Shown: piece after piece, positions 26,179-35,133 of the stretch
Numbering within the stretch: the first letter of the stretch is position 1
How the letters are laid out: each line of letters starts with the position of its first letter
Origin: Egibacter sp.
GTDB taxonomy: Bacteria; Actinomycetota; Nitriliruptoria; Euzebyales; Egibacteraceae
DNA: 64,000 nt
Direction: 5' to 3'
NCBI GenBank assembly: GCA_003553795.1
Contig: PWFH01000031.1
Coordinates: 1-64,000 of the forward strand
Notes under the pieces: generated by a model
Seen by the model: only the letters and a program-made list of their open reading frames with translations
The model's database searches: none
What the model was told of the DNA's origin: nothing
Translations under genes and position numbers: made by a program

Positions 26179-27585
26179 CTAGCCCACCGCCCCTTCCATC
26201 GAGAGGCTGATGAGGCGGTTCATCTCCACCGAGTACTCCATGGGCAGCTCCTTGGAGATCGGCTCGACGAAGCCGCGCACGATCATCGCCAGGGCCTCGG
26301 CCTCGTCGATGCCGCGGCTCTGGAGGTAGAAGAGCTGCTCCTCGCCGACCTTCGAGACGCTCGCCTCATGGCCGATCTGGGCGTCCTCCTCGGAGATGTT
26401 CATGTAGGGGTAGGTGTCGCTGCGCGCCTTCTCGTCGAGGAGGAGCGCGTCGCAGACCACGCTCGACTTCACGCGGTTCGCGCCGTCGGCGATCTCGACC
26501 TGGCCGCGGTAGCTCGTGCGGCCGGTGCCCTGGGCGACGGACTTCGCGACGATGTTCGAGCTCGTGTCGGGCGCGTGGTGGTGCATCTTCGCGCCGGCGT
26601 CCTGGTGCTGGCCGTCCCCGGCGAAGGCCACCGAGAGGACCTCGCCGCGGGCGCCGCGGCCCATGAGGTAGACGCTCGGGTACTTCATCGTCACCTTCGA
26701 GCCGATGTTCGCGTCGATCCACTCGACCGTGGCGTCCTCGTAGGCCGCCGCGCGCTTGGTGACGAGGTTGTAGACGTTGTTCGACCAGTTCTGGATCGTC
26801 GTGTAGCGCAGCCGCGCGCCGGGCTTGGCGATGAGCTCGACCACCGCGGAGTGCAGCGAGTCGCTCGAGTAGATCGGCGCGGTGCAGCCCTCGACGTAGT
26901 GCACGTAGCTGCCAGGCTCGGCGATGATGAGGGTGCGCTCGAACTGGCCCATGTTCTGCTGGTTGATGCGGAAGTAGGCCTGCAGCGGGATGTCGACCTT
27001 CACGCCCTCGGGCACGATGATGAACGAGCCGCCCGACCACACCGCGGTGTTGAGCGCCGCGAGCTTGTTGTCGTTGGCCGGGATCACCGAGCCGAAGTGC
27101 TCGCGGAAGACGTCCTCGTGCTCCCTGAGGGCGGTGTCGGTGTCGAGGAAGATCACGCCCTGGGCCTCGAGGTCCTCGCGCACCTTGTGGTAGACGACCT
27201 CGGACTCGTACTGCGCGGCGACGCCGGCGATGAGGCGCTGCTTCTCCGCCTCGGGGATGCCGAGCCGGTCGTAGGTCTCCTTGATCTCCGCGGGCAGCTC
27301 GTCCCAGGTGTTGGCCTGCTCCTCGGTGGAGCGGATGAAGTAGTAGATGTCGTCGAAGTCGATGCCGGAGAGGTCCGAGCCCCAGTCGGGCATCGGGCGG
27401 CGCAGGAAGTGCTTGTAGGCCTTGAGGCGCAGGTCGAGCATCCACTGCGGCTCGTCCTTCAGCGCCGAGATCTCGCGGATGACCTCCTCGGAGAGCCCCT
27501 TCTTGGGCTCGAAGACCGGCTTGACGTCGTCATGCCAGCCGTACTTGTACGTCCCGAGGTTGAGGTCCTCAGCCTGCGTCGCCAT
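26179..27585 (-). CDS. sufB: SufB Fe-S scaffold protein
   Basis: This 468-residue core scaffold is where 4Fe-4S clusters are assembled. It has the family blocks [32 protein letters not shown] (with the conserved Cys), [19 protein letters not shown] and a C-terminal [17 protein letters not shown]. The start ATG 27585 lies 9 bp after the regulator stop, and its ribosome site (GTAGGAGAG) overlaps that stop, indicating translational coupling. Confidence 0.96.
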   Translation of the reverse strand: MATQAEDLNLGTYKYGWHDDVKPVFEPKKGLSEEVIREISALKDEPQWMLDLRLKAYKHFLRRPMPDWGSDLSGIDFDDIYYFIRSTEEQANTWDELPAEIKETYDRLGIPEAEKQRLIAGVAAQYESEVVYHKVREDLEAQGVIFLDTDTALREHEDVFREHFGSVIPANDNKLAALNTAVWSGGSFIIVPEGVKVDIPLQAYFRINQQNMGQFERTLIIAEPGSYVHYVEGCTAPIYSSDSLHSAVVELIAKPGARLRYTTIQNWSNNVYNLVTKRAAAYEDATVEWIDANIGSKVTMKYPSVYLMGRGARGEVLSVAFAGDGQHQDAGAKMHHHAPDTSSNIVAKSVAQGTGRTSYRGQVEIADGANRVKSSVVCDALLLDEKARSDTYPYMNISEEDAQIGHEASVSKVGEEQLFYLQSRGIDEAEALAMIVRGFVEPISKELPMEYSVEMNRLISLSMEGAVG

Positions 27586-27594
27586 AGCTCTCTC

Positions 27595-28308
27595 CTACTC
27601 GTCGCGGTCGCTGCGCGGGCGGGCGTCGACGGGATGTCGCGCGGGTTGGTCGGTTGGGATCTCGCACACGCAGTGCGAGGCCCCACGTGCGAGGGTGCGC
27701 TCGCGTGAGACTCCCACGCCGAGCAGATCCTCGAACATCTGGGCTTCGGTCCGGCACACCTCGGGATGCGCTTCGGCGACCTCGCGGATCGCGCAGTGCC
27801 CCTGGGTCAGGGTCAGCGTCGACCCGCCGTCGTCCTGCGACGACGCGACGTGCGAGGTGAAGCCGTCCTCGGTGAGCAGCTCGGCGAGACGCTCCACGCG
27901 CGCCGCCCGATCCTCGCCCGCTTCGGCGAGGACCGCAGCGTAGCGCGCGCGCACCCTCTCCTGCCGCCAACGGAGGAACTGCTCCACCGCGTCGGCGCCA
28001 TCGCGCTCACGCAGGAAGGTCAGGAGCTCGTTGGCGAACTCTCCGGTGCGGTCGGGGAACAGGCGCCGCGCCCGTTCGGTGAGCCGGTAGTGGGTCGCGG
28101 GGCGGCCGGGGCCGTCACGGCGCGCGGTCTGCCCTGCCACGAGGTCGTCCTCGGCGAGGACGCCGAGGTGGCGTCGAACGGCCACCTCGGAGAGGCCGAG
28201 GGCCTCGGCGAGCGCCGCGACGCCGCATGGGGCATCGCGGAGCCGCTCGACGATCGCGGCGCGCGTGGCGCCGAGAAGGTCGACGAGGGAGTCCGTGCTC
28301 GCGTTCAC
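27595..28308 (-). CDS. sufR: SufR-like iron-sulfur-sensing transcriptional repressor
   Basis: This 237-residue ArsR/DeoR-type winged-helix regulator (LRDAPCGVAALAEALGLSE, then VAVRRHLGVL) has a C-terminal cysteine set typical of SufR: GHCAIREVAEAHPEVC and later SHCVCEIP. These can hold an Fe-S cluster that signals sufficiency, so apo-protein would derepress the operon. I chose GTG 28308 because the extended -10 element TGCTATGAA ends 7 bp before it, fitting a leaderless transcript; ATG 28320 lies inside that element. It heads the SUF operon and probably autoregulates it. Confidence 0.9.
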   Translation of the reverse strand: MNASTDSLVDLLGATRAAIVERLRDAPCGVAALAEALGLSEVAVRRHLGVLAEDDLVAGQTARRDGPGRPATHYRLTERARRLFPDRTGEFANELLTFLRERDGADAVEQFLRWRQERVRARYAAVLAEAGEDRAARVERLAELLTEDGFTSHVASSQDDGGSTLTLTQGHCAIREVAEAHPEVCRTEAQMFEDLLGVGVSRERTLARGASHCVCEIPTDQPARHPVDARPRSDRDE

Positions 28309-28315
28309 GCAAATA

Positions 28316-28324
28316 TTCATAGCA
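28316..28324 (-). promoter_or_regulatory. Extended -10 promoter of the SUF operon
   Basis: On the minus strand TGC directly precedes TATGAA (28321-28316), an extended -10 element in a locally AT-rich patch. The predicted transcription start coincides with GTG 28308. No good -35 box was seen, which is acceptable for extended -10 promoters. A SufR operator is expected here but I could not define it. Confidence 0.5.
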
Positions 28325-28394
28325 CATGTTGAGAAACACTGCAGCACGCGGTCACCCGACGTGGCTGGATCCCCTTCGCCACGCCCCGGTGGCG

Positions 28395-28841
28395 TCAGTC
28401 GGCCGGGAAGGCGAGCCCGTCCTCGAGCCGGGCGAGGAACTCCGCCCTCGCGAGCTCGTCGCGGCGCAGGCGGCGGCGCGTCGCGAGGTCCCGCGCGGCG
28501 GACGCCTCAACCTGCTCGCAGATGGCGTCGACGTCGAAGGGCTTCGTGAGGTAGCCGTCGGCGCCGAGCCGGAAGGCGGCGACGTGGTCGTGCTCGGCGG
28601 CGCGGCCGGTGAGCACGAGGACCGCGACCGAGTCGCCGTGACGCTCGCGGATCGCGCCGAGCACGTCGTAGCCGTCGAGGTGCGGCATCATGAGGTCGAG
28701 CAGGACGACGTCGAAGGCGTCCACCTCGAGCGCGGCGAGCGCCTCGAGGCCGTCGGCGGCCTCGACGACGTCGTGGCCGAGCAGTCCGAGGCGCAGGACG
28801 CCCCGGACCGACGGATCGTCATCGACGAGGAGAACGCGCAC
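28395..28841 (-). CDS. Single-domain response regulator
   Basis: This 148-residue receiver domain has the acidic pocket VDDDP (residues 7-9), phosphoacceptor Asp49 in LLDLMMPHLDG, Thr in VLVLTGR and Lys in YLTKPF. After the receiver (about residue 118) there are only about 30 charged residues and no DNA-binding domain, so output must be by protein contact. It could serve the hybrid kinase at 18908-21325 or another orphan kinase. The GTG at 28841 is 64 bp from the divergent methyltransferase start. Confidence 0.9.
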   Translation of the reverse strand: MRVLLVDDDPSVRGVLRLGLLGHDVVEAADGLEALAALEVDAFDVVLLDLMMPHLDGYDVLGAIRERHGDSVAVLVLTGRAAEHDHVAAFRLGADGYLTKPFDVDAICEQVEASAARDLATRRRLRRDELARAEFLARLEDGLAFPAD

Positions 28842-28905
28842 GGCCTCGGCTCCGGTGGACGACAGCAGGGTCTCTCTGGAGCCATCGACGCGAACGGATG
28901 CGACC

Positions 28906-29535
28906 TTGAGCCACGAACGACCGCTCTTCGCCTGGTGCTACCGCCAGCTCGCCGACCACCTCGACACGCGCGCCACCGGCACCCACCGTGACGCCCTCGT
29001 CGCCGGGCTGTCGGGCCGGGTCGTCGAGATCGGCGCGGGCACGGGGCTGACGTTCCGGCGCTACGCGCCGCCGGTGCGCCACGTCGACGCCGTCGAGCCC
29101 GAGCCCACCCTGCGCGAGGCCGCGCTCAGCGCCGCGCGCCGGGCCAGCGTCCCCGTCGCCGTGACCGACGGCGTCGCCGAGGACCTGCCCTACCCCGAGG
29201 CGAGCGCGGACGCGGCGGTCACCTCGCTCGTGCTCTGCAGCGTCGCCGATGCCGCCCGCGCGGTGGCCGAGCTCGCCCGCGTCGTGCGCCCCGGCGGCGA
29301 GCTGCGCCTCTACGAGCACGTCCGCGCGCCGACGCCGCTGCTCGCCCGGACCCAGCGCATGCTCGACCCCTGCTGGTCGCGGCTGGCCGGCGGCTGTCAC
29401 ATGGGCCGCGACCCCGTCGCGCTGCTCGCACCGGCGGGCTTCCGCCTCACGTCGCTCGAGCGCTTCCGGGTGCCCGAGGAGGGACCGACGCTGCCGCCCT
29501 CCCCGCACATCCTCGCGCGCGCCGTGCGCGATTGA
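28906..29535 (+). CDS. Class I SAM-dependent methyltransferase
   Basis: This 209-residue Methyltransf_11-type enzyme has motif I VVEIGAGTGLTFRRY, motif II around VDAVEPEP, and the downstream ARVVRPGGELRLYEHV block. The likely substrate class is a small molecule or lipid; nothing in the sequence fixes it. No ATG is available ahead of the conserved region; TTG 28906 is the best start, with only a weak GGA ribosome site. GTG 28855 would add 17 residues of unlikely composition. Confidence 0.83.
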   Translation: MSHERPLFAWCYRQLADHLDTRATGTHRDALVAGLSGRVVEIGAGTGLTFRRYAPPVRHVDAVEPEPTLREAALSAARRASVPVAVTDGVAEDLPYPEASADAAVTSLVLCSVADAARAVAELARVVRPGGELRLYEHVRAPTPLLARTQRMLDPCWSRLAGGCHMGRDPVALLAPAGFRLTSLERFRVPEEGPTLPPSPHILARAVRD

Positions 29536-29554
29536 GCGGCCGCGGCGCGCCGCG

Positions 29555-30697
29555 CTAGGCCCGCGGCGCCTCGTCGACGACGAGCACGCCGCTGCCGAGC
29601 TCGACGTCGTTCCACAGCCGGGTGCCCCGCAGCTCGTTGCCGGCGCCCACGCTCGTGCGCGCCCCGACGATCGAGCGGTCGAGGGTGCAGGCGTCGCCGA
29701 CGCGCCCGTCGGCGCAGACCACCGAACCGTAGACGTCGGCGTCGTGGCCGATCTCGACGCCGTCGAAGAGCACGCAGTTCTCGAGTCGTGCCCCGCTGCG
29801 CACCCGCACGCCGTCACCGAGGACGGTGCGCCCGAAGAGCTGCGCGCCCTCCTCCACGACGCTGCCAGCGCCGATCGCCGCAGGCTTGATGATGCCGCGC
29901 TCACGGGCCTCGGCCCCGCCCCCCATCCACAGGCCGGGACTGCTGGCCTGCCCGGCCGGCTCCCAGTCCACGCGCCCCTCGAGGACGTGGCGGTTGGCCG
30001 CGAGGTAGGCGCGGGGGTTGCCGGTGTCGAGCCAGTACCCGCCGTCGAAGCGGCCGTAGATCGGCTCGCGCTCACGCACCATGAGCGGCAGCAGCTGCTG
30101 CTCGAAGGAGAAGAACGCGTCGGGTGGGATCCGCCGCAGCACCCGCGGGGCGAGCATGAGCACGCCGGCGTTGACGAGGTGCGAGGTCGTCTCCTCCGGG
30201 CCGGGCTTCTCGACGAAGCGCTCGACGAAGCCCTCCCCGTCGAGCTCGAGGACCCCGAACTGCGTGACGTCGCGCTGGGAGGTGAGCCAGAACGTCACGA
30301 GCGACCCGCGGGAGAGGTGGAAGCGCTCGAGCGCGGCGATGTCGGGGCTGGCGACGACGTCGCCGTTCATCCACAGCAGCGGCCGGTCGGGCTCGAAGGC
30401 CCCGGCGTCGGCGCACCAGCGCAGCGCCCCGCCGGTGCCCAGGGGCGCCGGCTCGGTGATGACCCGGACGTTGAGCCCGAGCTCGGCGCCCTGGTCGGCG
30501 ATGTCGGCGAAGCGGTCGGCGGCGTAGCCCAGGGCGAGCGCGACGTCGCGCACCCCGTGGGCCGCGAGATGGCGCAGCTGGTGGAGGATGAGCGGACGGT
30601 TGGCGACCGGCACGAGCGGCTTGGGGAGCCCGGCGGTCACCGGCCGCAGCCTCGTGCCCTTGCCGCCGGCGAGGATGACCGCTTGCACGTCGGACAC
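29555..30697 (-). CDS. Sugar-phosphate nucleotidylyltransferase with left-handed beta-helix domain
   Basis: This 380-residue NDP-sugar pyrophosphorylase has the signature ILAGGKGTRLRPVT followed by PKPLVPVANRPL, the metal-site segment LWMNGDVV, and GGYWLDTGNP late in the catalytic domain (about 1-240). Hexapeptide repeats follow (ENCVLFDGVEIG, CTLDRSIVGARTSVG). It makes a nucleotide-activated hexose, most like mannose-1-phosphate guanylyltransferases or glucose-1-phosphate thymidylyl/uridylyltransferases. The GTG at 30697 follows GGGGGAG. The sugar and nucleotide cannot be fixed from sequence. Confidence 0.88.
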   Translation of the reverse strand: MSDVQAVILAGGKGTRLRPVTAGLPKPLVPVANRPLILHQLRHLAAHGVRDVALALGYAADRFADIADQGAELGLNVRVITEPAPLGTGGALRWCADAGAFEPDRPLLWMNGDVVASPDIAALERFHLSRGSLVTFWLTSQRDVTQFGVLELDGEGFVERFVEKPGPEETTSHLVNAGVLMLAPRVLRRIPPDAFFSFEQQLLPLMVREREPIYGRFDGGYWLDTGNPRAYLAANRHVLEGRVDWEPAGQASSPGLWMGGGAEARERGIIKPAAIGAGSVVEEGAQLFGRTVLGDGVRVRSGARLENCVLFDGVEIGHDADVYGSVVCADGRVGDACTLDRSIVGARTSVGAGNELRGTRLWNDVELGSGVLVVDEAPRA

Positions 30698-30783
30698 GTG
30701 ACTCCCCCTCCACGTCGGGCCGCGCCGGCCGGGGGCGCCGGCGGGCTCACCCCGCGCCGGCGCGCGAACCGCCCCTCAGAGCC

Positions 30784-31155
30784 CTACTGTCGCGCCCGCC
30801 GCCGCCGACGCACCTCGCCCTGGATCATGTCGGACTGGTGCATGAACTTGCGCAGCCGCTGGTTGAAGTCCTTGTCGACCTTCGAGGAGGCCCGTCGCGG
30901 CGCGCTCTCCTCCTCCCAGTCAGGCTCGGCGCGCTTGATCGAAAGGTCGATGCGGCCGTCGTCCTTGATCTGCAGGACCTTGACCTCCACGTCCTGGCCC
31001 TCGGTGAGGTAGGCGTGGATGTTCTCGACGAAGTCGCGATGGACCTCGGAGATGTGGACGAGGCCGGTGACGTCAGGCGCGATCTCGACGAACGCGCCGA
31101 AGTCATGCAGACGGACAACCTTGCCGGGGACGATCGATCCTGGCTCGACAGACAC
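30784..31155 (-). CDS. S1 RNA-binding domain protein
   Basis: This 123-residue protein is mainly one S1 fold: PGSIVPGKVVRLHDFGAFVEI, then GLVHISEVHRDFVENI and DVEVKVLQIKDDGRIDLSIKRAEP. A basic tail (KDFNQRLRKFMHQS, ending in RRRRRARQ) would bind RNA. It resembles general stress protein 13/YabR-like S1 proteins that associate with ribosomes. The GTG at 31155 is supported by GGGAG. It is monocistronic, upstream of the divergent oxidoreductase. Confidence 0.88.
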   Translation of the reverse strand: MSVEPGSIVPGKVVRLHDFGAFVEIAPDVTGLVHISEVHRDFVENIHAYLTEGQDVEVKVLQIKDDGRIDLSIKRAEPDWEEESAPRRASSKVDKDFNQRLRKFMHQSDMIQGEVRRRRRARQ

Positions 31156-31325
31156 CTTGCTCCCTTCGCGGTCGGCGTGCGCGCGCACCCGGCCGCCGGT
31201 CGTGGGCAGTGAACGGTCCCAAGGCTACCAGCGGCCGCCGCCGTGGCGCCGCGCCTGTCCCGATTGTCGGGTGGGCCTGCCAGCCGTCGGGCATGCTGGA
31301 GGGCCCGACCCCTGCGGAGGTGCCC

Positions 31326-32306
31326 ATGCGCGCGGTGATCGCCACGGAGCCGGGAGGACCTGACGTCCTCGCCGTCGTCGAGCGGCCCGATCCCGAGCCC
31401 GGTCCGGGCGAGGTCCTCGTCGCCGTCGACGCCGCGGGGGTCAACCGCGCCGACCTCCTCCAGCGCGAGGGTCGCTACCCGCCGCCTCCGGGGGCCAGCG
31501 ACGTGCTCGGTCTCGAGGTCGCCGGCCGCGTCGTCGGCCTCGGTGCCGGTGTCGAGCGCTGGGCGGTCGGCGACGCGGTCTGCGCCGTCGTGCCCGGGGG
31601 CGGCTACGCCGAGCTCGCCGTCGTCGCCGAGGCCACGGCGATGCCCCTGCCGCCCGGCCTCGACCCCGTCGCCGCCGCCGCGGTGCCCGAGACCTTCTCC
31701 ACCGCCTGGGACAACGTCGTGCGCCGCGGCGGGCTCGGTCGGGGCGAGACCCTGCTCGTCCACGGCGGCGCGAGCGGGGTCGGCACGGCGGCGCTGCAGC
31801 TCGGCGTCCGCGCGGGCGCGCAGGTCCTCGCCACGGCCTCCACGGCGGCCAAGCGCCGCACCTGCGAGGAGCTCGGCGCAGCCCGGACGATCGACTACAC
31901 GAGCGAGGACTTCGTCGCCGTCGTCGACGAGGTCACCGACGGGCGCGGCGTCGACGTCGTCCTCGACCTCGTCGGGGGCGCCTACCTCGACCGCAACCTC
32001 CGGTCGCTCGCCCTCGAGGGCCGCCTCGTCGTCATCGCCCTGCAGGGTGGCGCGCGCGCCGAGCTCGACCTCGCCCGGCTGCTCACCCGCCGGCTCGCGG
32101 TCATGGGCTCGACGCTGCGCGCCCGTGGGCTCGCCGAGCGCTCCGAGCTCGCCCGCGACCTCGTGAGCCGCGTCTGGCCGGGCTTCGCCGACGGCGCCCT
32201 GCGCCCGGTCGTCGACCGCGTGCGCCCGCTCGAGGAGGTCGCCGAGGCCCACGCGCGCATGGCCGCCGGCGAGCACATCGGCAAGCTCGTGCTCGCGGTC
32301 CGCTGA
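31326..32306 (+). CDS. NAD(P)H:quinone oxidoreductase, zinc-free MDR family (PIG3-like)
   Basis: This 326-residue medium-chain dehydrogenase/reductase lacks zinc ligands and has VDAAGVNRADLLQREGRYPPPPG, typical of TP53I3/PIG3-like quinone reductases, and the nucleotide motif VHGGASGVGTAALQLG. The substrate is probably a quinone or enone, with NADPH as donor. The ATG at 31326 follows CGGAGG; upstream codons in frame are low-complexity and unlikely. The C-terminal HARMAAGEHIGKLVL is also typical of the group. Confidence 0.9.
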   Translation: MRAVIATEPGGPDVLAVVERPDPEPGPGEVLVAVDAAGVNRADLLQREGRYPPPPGASDVLGLEVAGRVVGLGAGVERWAVGDAVCAVVPGGGYAELAVVAEATAMPLPPGLDPVAAAAVPETFSTAWDNVVRRGGLGRGETLLVHGGASGVGTAALQLGVRAGAQVLATASTAAKRRTCEELGAARTIDYTSEDFVAVVDEVTDGRGVDVVLDLVGGAYLDRNLRSLALEGRLVVIALQGGARAELDLARLLTRRLAVMGSTLRARGLAERSELARDLVSRVWPGFADGALRPVVDRVRPLEEVAEAHARMAAGEHIGKLVLAVR

Positions 32307-32372
32307 GCCGCACGCCACCGAGGTCGCGCGCCGGGTCAGGCGCCTCGCGGCCCGACGGTGACCCGCGTGGCC

Positions 32373-33230
32373 TCAGCGCCGCGCGAGGAACGCACGGATC
32401 GCTGCGTCGTAGCGCGGCTTGGCCTGCTCGGCGACGGCGTGGCCCGTGCGTGGCAGCAGGGTGAGCTCGGCGTCGGGCAGGCCACGCGCGAGCTCGGTCA
32501 TGCGTCGGGGGGTGGTGAGGACGTCCTCCTCCCCGCCGATGACGAGCGCCCGCTGGGTGATCTCGGCGAGGCGGTCGCGCACGTCGAAGCGCAGGATCGC
32601 CGCGGTGTGGGCGCGGTAGCGCTCGACGTCGGTCGCGCGGGCGCTGAGGCCGAGCAGCGGTGACAGCAGGCGGTAGCGCCGCGGGAGCTCGGGCGTGTGG
32701 CTCATCTCGACGGTGTCGCGCACGAAGCCGCGCAGGTCCCCCGAGACCAGCGCGGCCTCCCAGCGCTCGAGGACCGCACGCAGCTCGTCGTCGACGTAGG
32801 CCACCGTCGAGGCGAGCACGAGGCGGCGCACCGTGCCGGGGTGGCGCAGGGCGAGCACCTGGGCGAGCATCCCGCCGTAGGAGGTGCCGAGCACGTCGAC
32901 GGGCCGGTGGGTCACCGCACCGGAGAGCAGCGTGACGAGGTCGTCGGCCATGCGCTCGAGCGAGGCGCCCGCCCGCAGCGGATCGCGCCGTGAGGCGACG
33001 ATCACCCGACGGTCGTCGAAGTCCCGGAACCAGGCGCGCAGCGCCCGCACCGCCACACGACCACGCGGCGCCCCGAGCCCGTCGGTCAGCCCGGGGACGA
33101 CGAGGAGCGGCGTCCCCGAGGGATCGCCCGCCTCGACGTAGGGCACGACCGCCCCGTCCCCGGCCGGCCAGCGTCCCACGCCGTCCTTCGAGGCTGCCGC
33201 CGTGGCTGCCGCCGCTGCCCGCTCGCCCAT
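32373..33230 (-). CDS. Alpha/beta hydrolase
   Basis: This 285-residue hydrolase has the oxyanion segment LLVVPGLTDGLG, the nucleophile elbow LGTSYGGMLAQVLA with Ser, and the catalytic His in LPRTGHAVAEQAK, with an Asp/Glu in GGEEDVLTTP. It has no signal peptide, and its substrate (ester, lactone or epoxide) is unknown. The ATG at 33230 has a GAGGGG site. The frame open upstream of it is an overlap on the permease region and not part of the gene. Confidence 0.85.
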   Translation of the reverse strand: MGERAAAAATAAASKDGVGRWPAGDGAVVPYVEAGDPSGTPLLVVPGLTDGLGAPRGRVAVRALRAWFRDFDDRRVIVASRRDPLRAGASLERMADDLVTLLSGAVTHRPVDVLGTSYGGMLAQVLALRHPGTVRRLVLASTVAYVDDELRAVLERWEAALVSGDLRGFVRDTVEMSHTPELPRRYRLLSPLLGLSARATDVERYRAHTAAILRFDVRDRLAEITQRALVIGGEEDVLTTPRRMTELARGLPDAELTLLPRTGHAVAEQAKPRYDAAIRAFLARR

Positions 33231-33374
33231 GCCCTGGCCCCTCCTCGCCACCGCGGGGGTCGCCCGCGCCCGTACCGCGGTCGACCCGCCGGGCTCGCCG
33301 CGTCCGCGTCGTGCCGACGTCCCCCGAGCCTCGCGTGGCGCGCGCCGTTCCTCCCACCCCAAAGGTCCCGGCGT

Positions 33375-33408
33375 CCTCCCGTCGGGTGGCGCTTGCGGCG
33401 ACGGGAGG
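33375..33408 (-). terminator. Hairpin downstream of the ABC permease gene
   Basis: Ten-base arms CCTCCCGTCG (33375-33384) and CGACGGGAGG (33399-33408), with a 14-nt loop, lie just after the permease stop (33419) on the minus strand. It probably ends the TetR-ABC transcript; there is no U-tract, as is common in high-GC genomes. Confidence 0.55.
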
Positions 33409-33418
33409 GCGGGCCGCG

Positions 33419-34219
33419 CTAGACCATGAGGTCGCGGCGCCCGATGGCGACGAGGCCGATCCCGGCCGCGATGAGGGTCAGCGCGGCCAGCGAGCCGAGC
33501 CCGGCGAGGTCGACGCCCGTGGCCAGAGGCTCCTCGGCGAGGTACCACGACCACGGCGAGATCGTCCGCAGCCAGGGCAGGTCGGCGAGGGGGCCGAGGG
33601 CATCGGCGACGAAGGCGAGGACCGCGACGCCCGCGGCGAGGCCGAGCGCGACCGCGCGGCGACCGGTGACCGCACCAGTGGCGAGGGCGATCGTGCCGAT
33701 CGCGAGCACGAGCAGGAGCAGCCCGCTGCTCGCGGCGAGCACGTTGCCTGAGGCGAGGTCGAGGTCGAGCACGACGACGAGCAGGAGGGTCGTGGCCGTC
33801 ACCGCGGCGACGAGGGCCAGCGAGGACAGCCACAGCGCCGCGGTGCGCTCGGCGAGGAGGCGACGACGCCCGATCGGGGCGCTGACCTCGAGCTCGAGGG
33901 TGCCGTCCTCCTCCTGCCCGGCGAGCAGGCGCGCGCCGAGGGCGACGGCGTGGACGAGCAGGAGCGCCGGCGCGATGAGCCCGTAGACCGTCGAGCTGAG
34001 GTAGCCCGCCGGCGAGGTGATGTCCTCCCAGCCGAAGGCGGTGATCATCCCCTCGGGCAGGCTGTCGACGAGCCCCTGCATCTCCGCGGTCGTGCCCATC
34101 GTCGGGTAGAAGCTCGCGTAGAGGGCCGTCACCGCAGCCAGGGCGACCGCCCACAGCACCAGCGCCCTGCGGTGCAGCCGCAGGGCCCCGGTGAGCACGG
34201 CGAGGGGCTCAGCGGTCAT
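33419..34219 (-). CDS. ABC-2 type exporter permease
   Basis: This 266-residue membrane protein has about six helices (VLWAVALAAVTALYASFY, APALLLVHAVALGARLL, LALVAAVTATTLLLVVVL, LLLLVLAIGTIALATGAV and two C-terminal ones). The cytoplasmic EDGTLELEVSAPIGRRRLLAER is typical of ABC-2 exporters that change allegiance with an ABC ATPase. Its ATG at 34219 overlaps the ATPase stop by 11 bp. The pair is likely an antibiotic or lipid exporter; the substrate is unknown. Confidence 0.85.
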   Translation of the reverse strand: MTAEPLAVLTGALRLHRRALVLWAVALAAVTALYASFYPTMGTTAEMQGLVDSLPEGMITAFGWEDITSPAGYLSSTVYGLIAPALLLVHAVALGARLLAGQEEDGTLELEVSAPIGRRRLLAERTAALWLSSLALVAAVTATTLLLVVVLDLDLASGNVLAASSGLLLLVLAIGTIALATGAVTGRRAVALGLAAGVAVLAFVADALGPLADLPWLRTISPWSWYLAEEPLATGVDLAGLGSLAALTLIAAGIGLVAIGRRDLMV

Positions 34220-35132
34220 CGTCGCCGTCCTGCGGACCGGTCGGTGGGAGACGGTAGTGGTCGAGGAAGAGGTCCTCGAGCTCGCGGTCCTCGACGACGA
34301 GGCGGCTCACCGGCTGCGCCGCCAGCGCCGCGAGCAGCGGACCCGGATCGCCATGGAGCCGGCACGACAGCTCGGCACCATCGACGACGAGCTCGGCGAG
34401 ACCCGTCACGCCGGCGAAGGCCTCCGGGGCGACCGCCTCGGCGAAGCGCACCTGGACCCGCTGCCCGGCGCGGCGGCGCAGCGCCACGATGTCGTCGACG
34501 TCGACGAGCTCGCCGGCGCGGATGATCGCCACGCGGTCGGCGGCGTCCTCGACCTCGCTGAGGACGTGGGAGGACATGAACACCGTCGCGCCGGCCTGCC
34601 GGGTCTCGGCGACGAGGTCGAGGAGCTCGCGCTGCAGCAGCGGGTCGAGACCGCTGCTCGGCTCGTCGAGGACGAGGAGCTCGGGTTCGTGCATGAAGGC
34701 CTGCACGACGCCGACCTTCTGCTTGTTGCCCTTCGAGAGCGCACCGATGGGTCGCTCGAGGTCGAGGCCGAAGCGCGCGGCGAGCGGGGCGATCCGCTCG
34801 CGACCCGCCCCGCCGCGCAGGCGTGCGAGGTGGGCGAGGAGGTCCCCGGCCCGCTGACGCCCGGCCATCGCGAGCTCGCCGGGCAGGTAGCCGAGCCGCG
34901 CCCGCAGCGCCGCCCCGCCCGCGCGCGGCGCGACGCCGAGCACCTCGACGCGACCGGCGGTGGGCCGCAGGAGGTCGAGGAGCAGGCGGATCGTCGTGGA
35001 CTTGCCGGCGCCGTTGGGTCCGAGGAAGCCGAAGACCTCGCCACGCTCGACGACGAGGTCGATGCCAGCGAGGGCGCGCACCGCGCCGTAGTCCTTGACG
35101 AGGCCCTCGGTGCGCACGACGACGTCGCTCAT
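34209..35132 (-). CDS. ABC exporter ATPase (CcmA/DrrA-like)
   Basis: This 307-residue ATPase has Walker A GPNGAGKST, a signature in the form LSKGNKQKVGVVQAF, Walker B LLVLDEPSSGLDP and the H-loop SSHVLSE. A roughly 90-residue C-terminal regulatory region with several short hydrophobic strands follows, common in DrrA-like ATPases. The ATG at 35132 begins 1 bp after the TetR stop. It energises the permease encoded by the overlapping downstream gene. Confidence 0.92.
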   Translation of the reverse strand: MSDVVVRTEGLVKDYGAVRALAGIDLVVERGEVFGFLGPNGAGKSTTIRLLLDLLRPTAGRVEVLGVAPRAGGAALRARLGYLPGELAMAGRQRAGDLLAHLARLRGGAGRERIAPLAARFGLDLERPIGALSKGNKQKVGVVQAFMHEPELLVLDEPSSGLDPLLQRELLDLVAETRQAGATVFMSSHVLSEVEDAADRVAIIRAGELVDVDDIVALRRRAGQRVQVRFAEAVAPEAFAGVTGLAELVVDGAELSCRLHGDPGPLLAALAAQPVSRLVVEDRELEDLFLDHYRLPPTGPQDGDDDR

Positions 35133-35133
35133 C

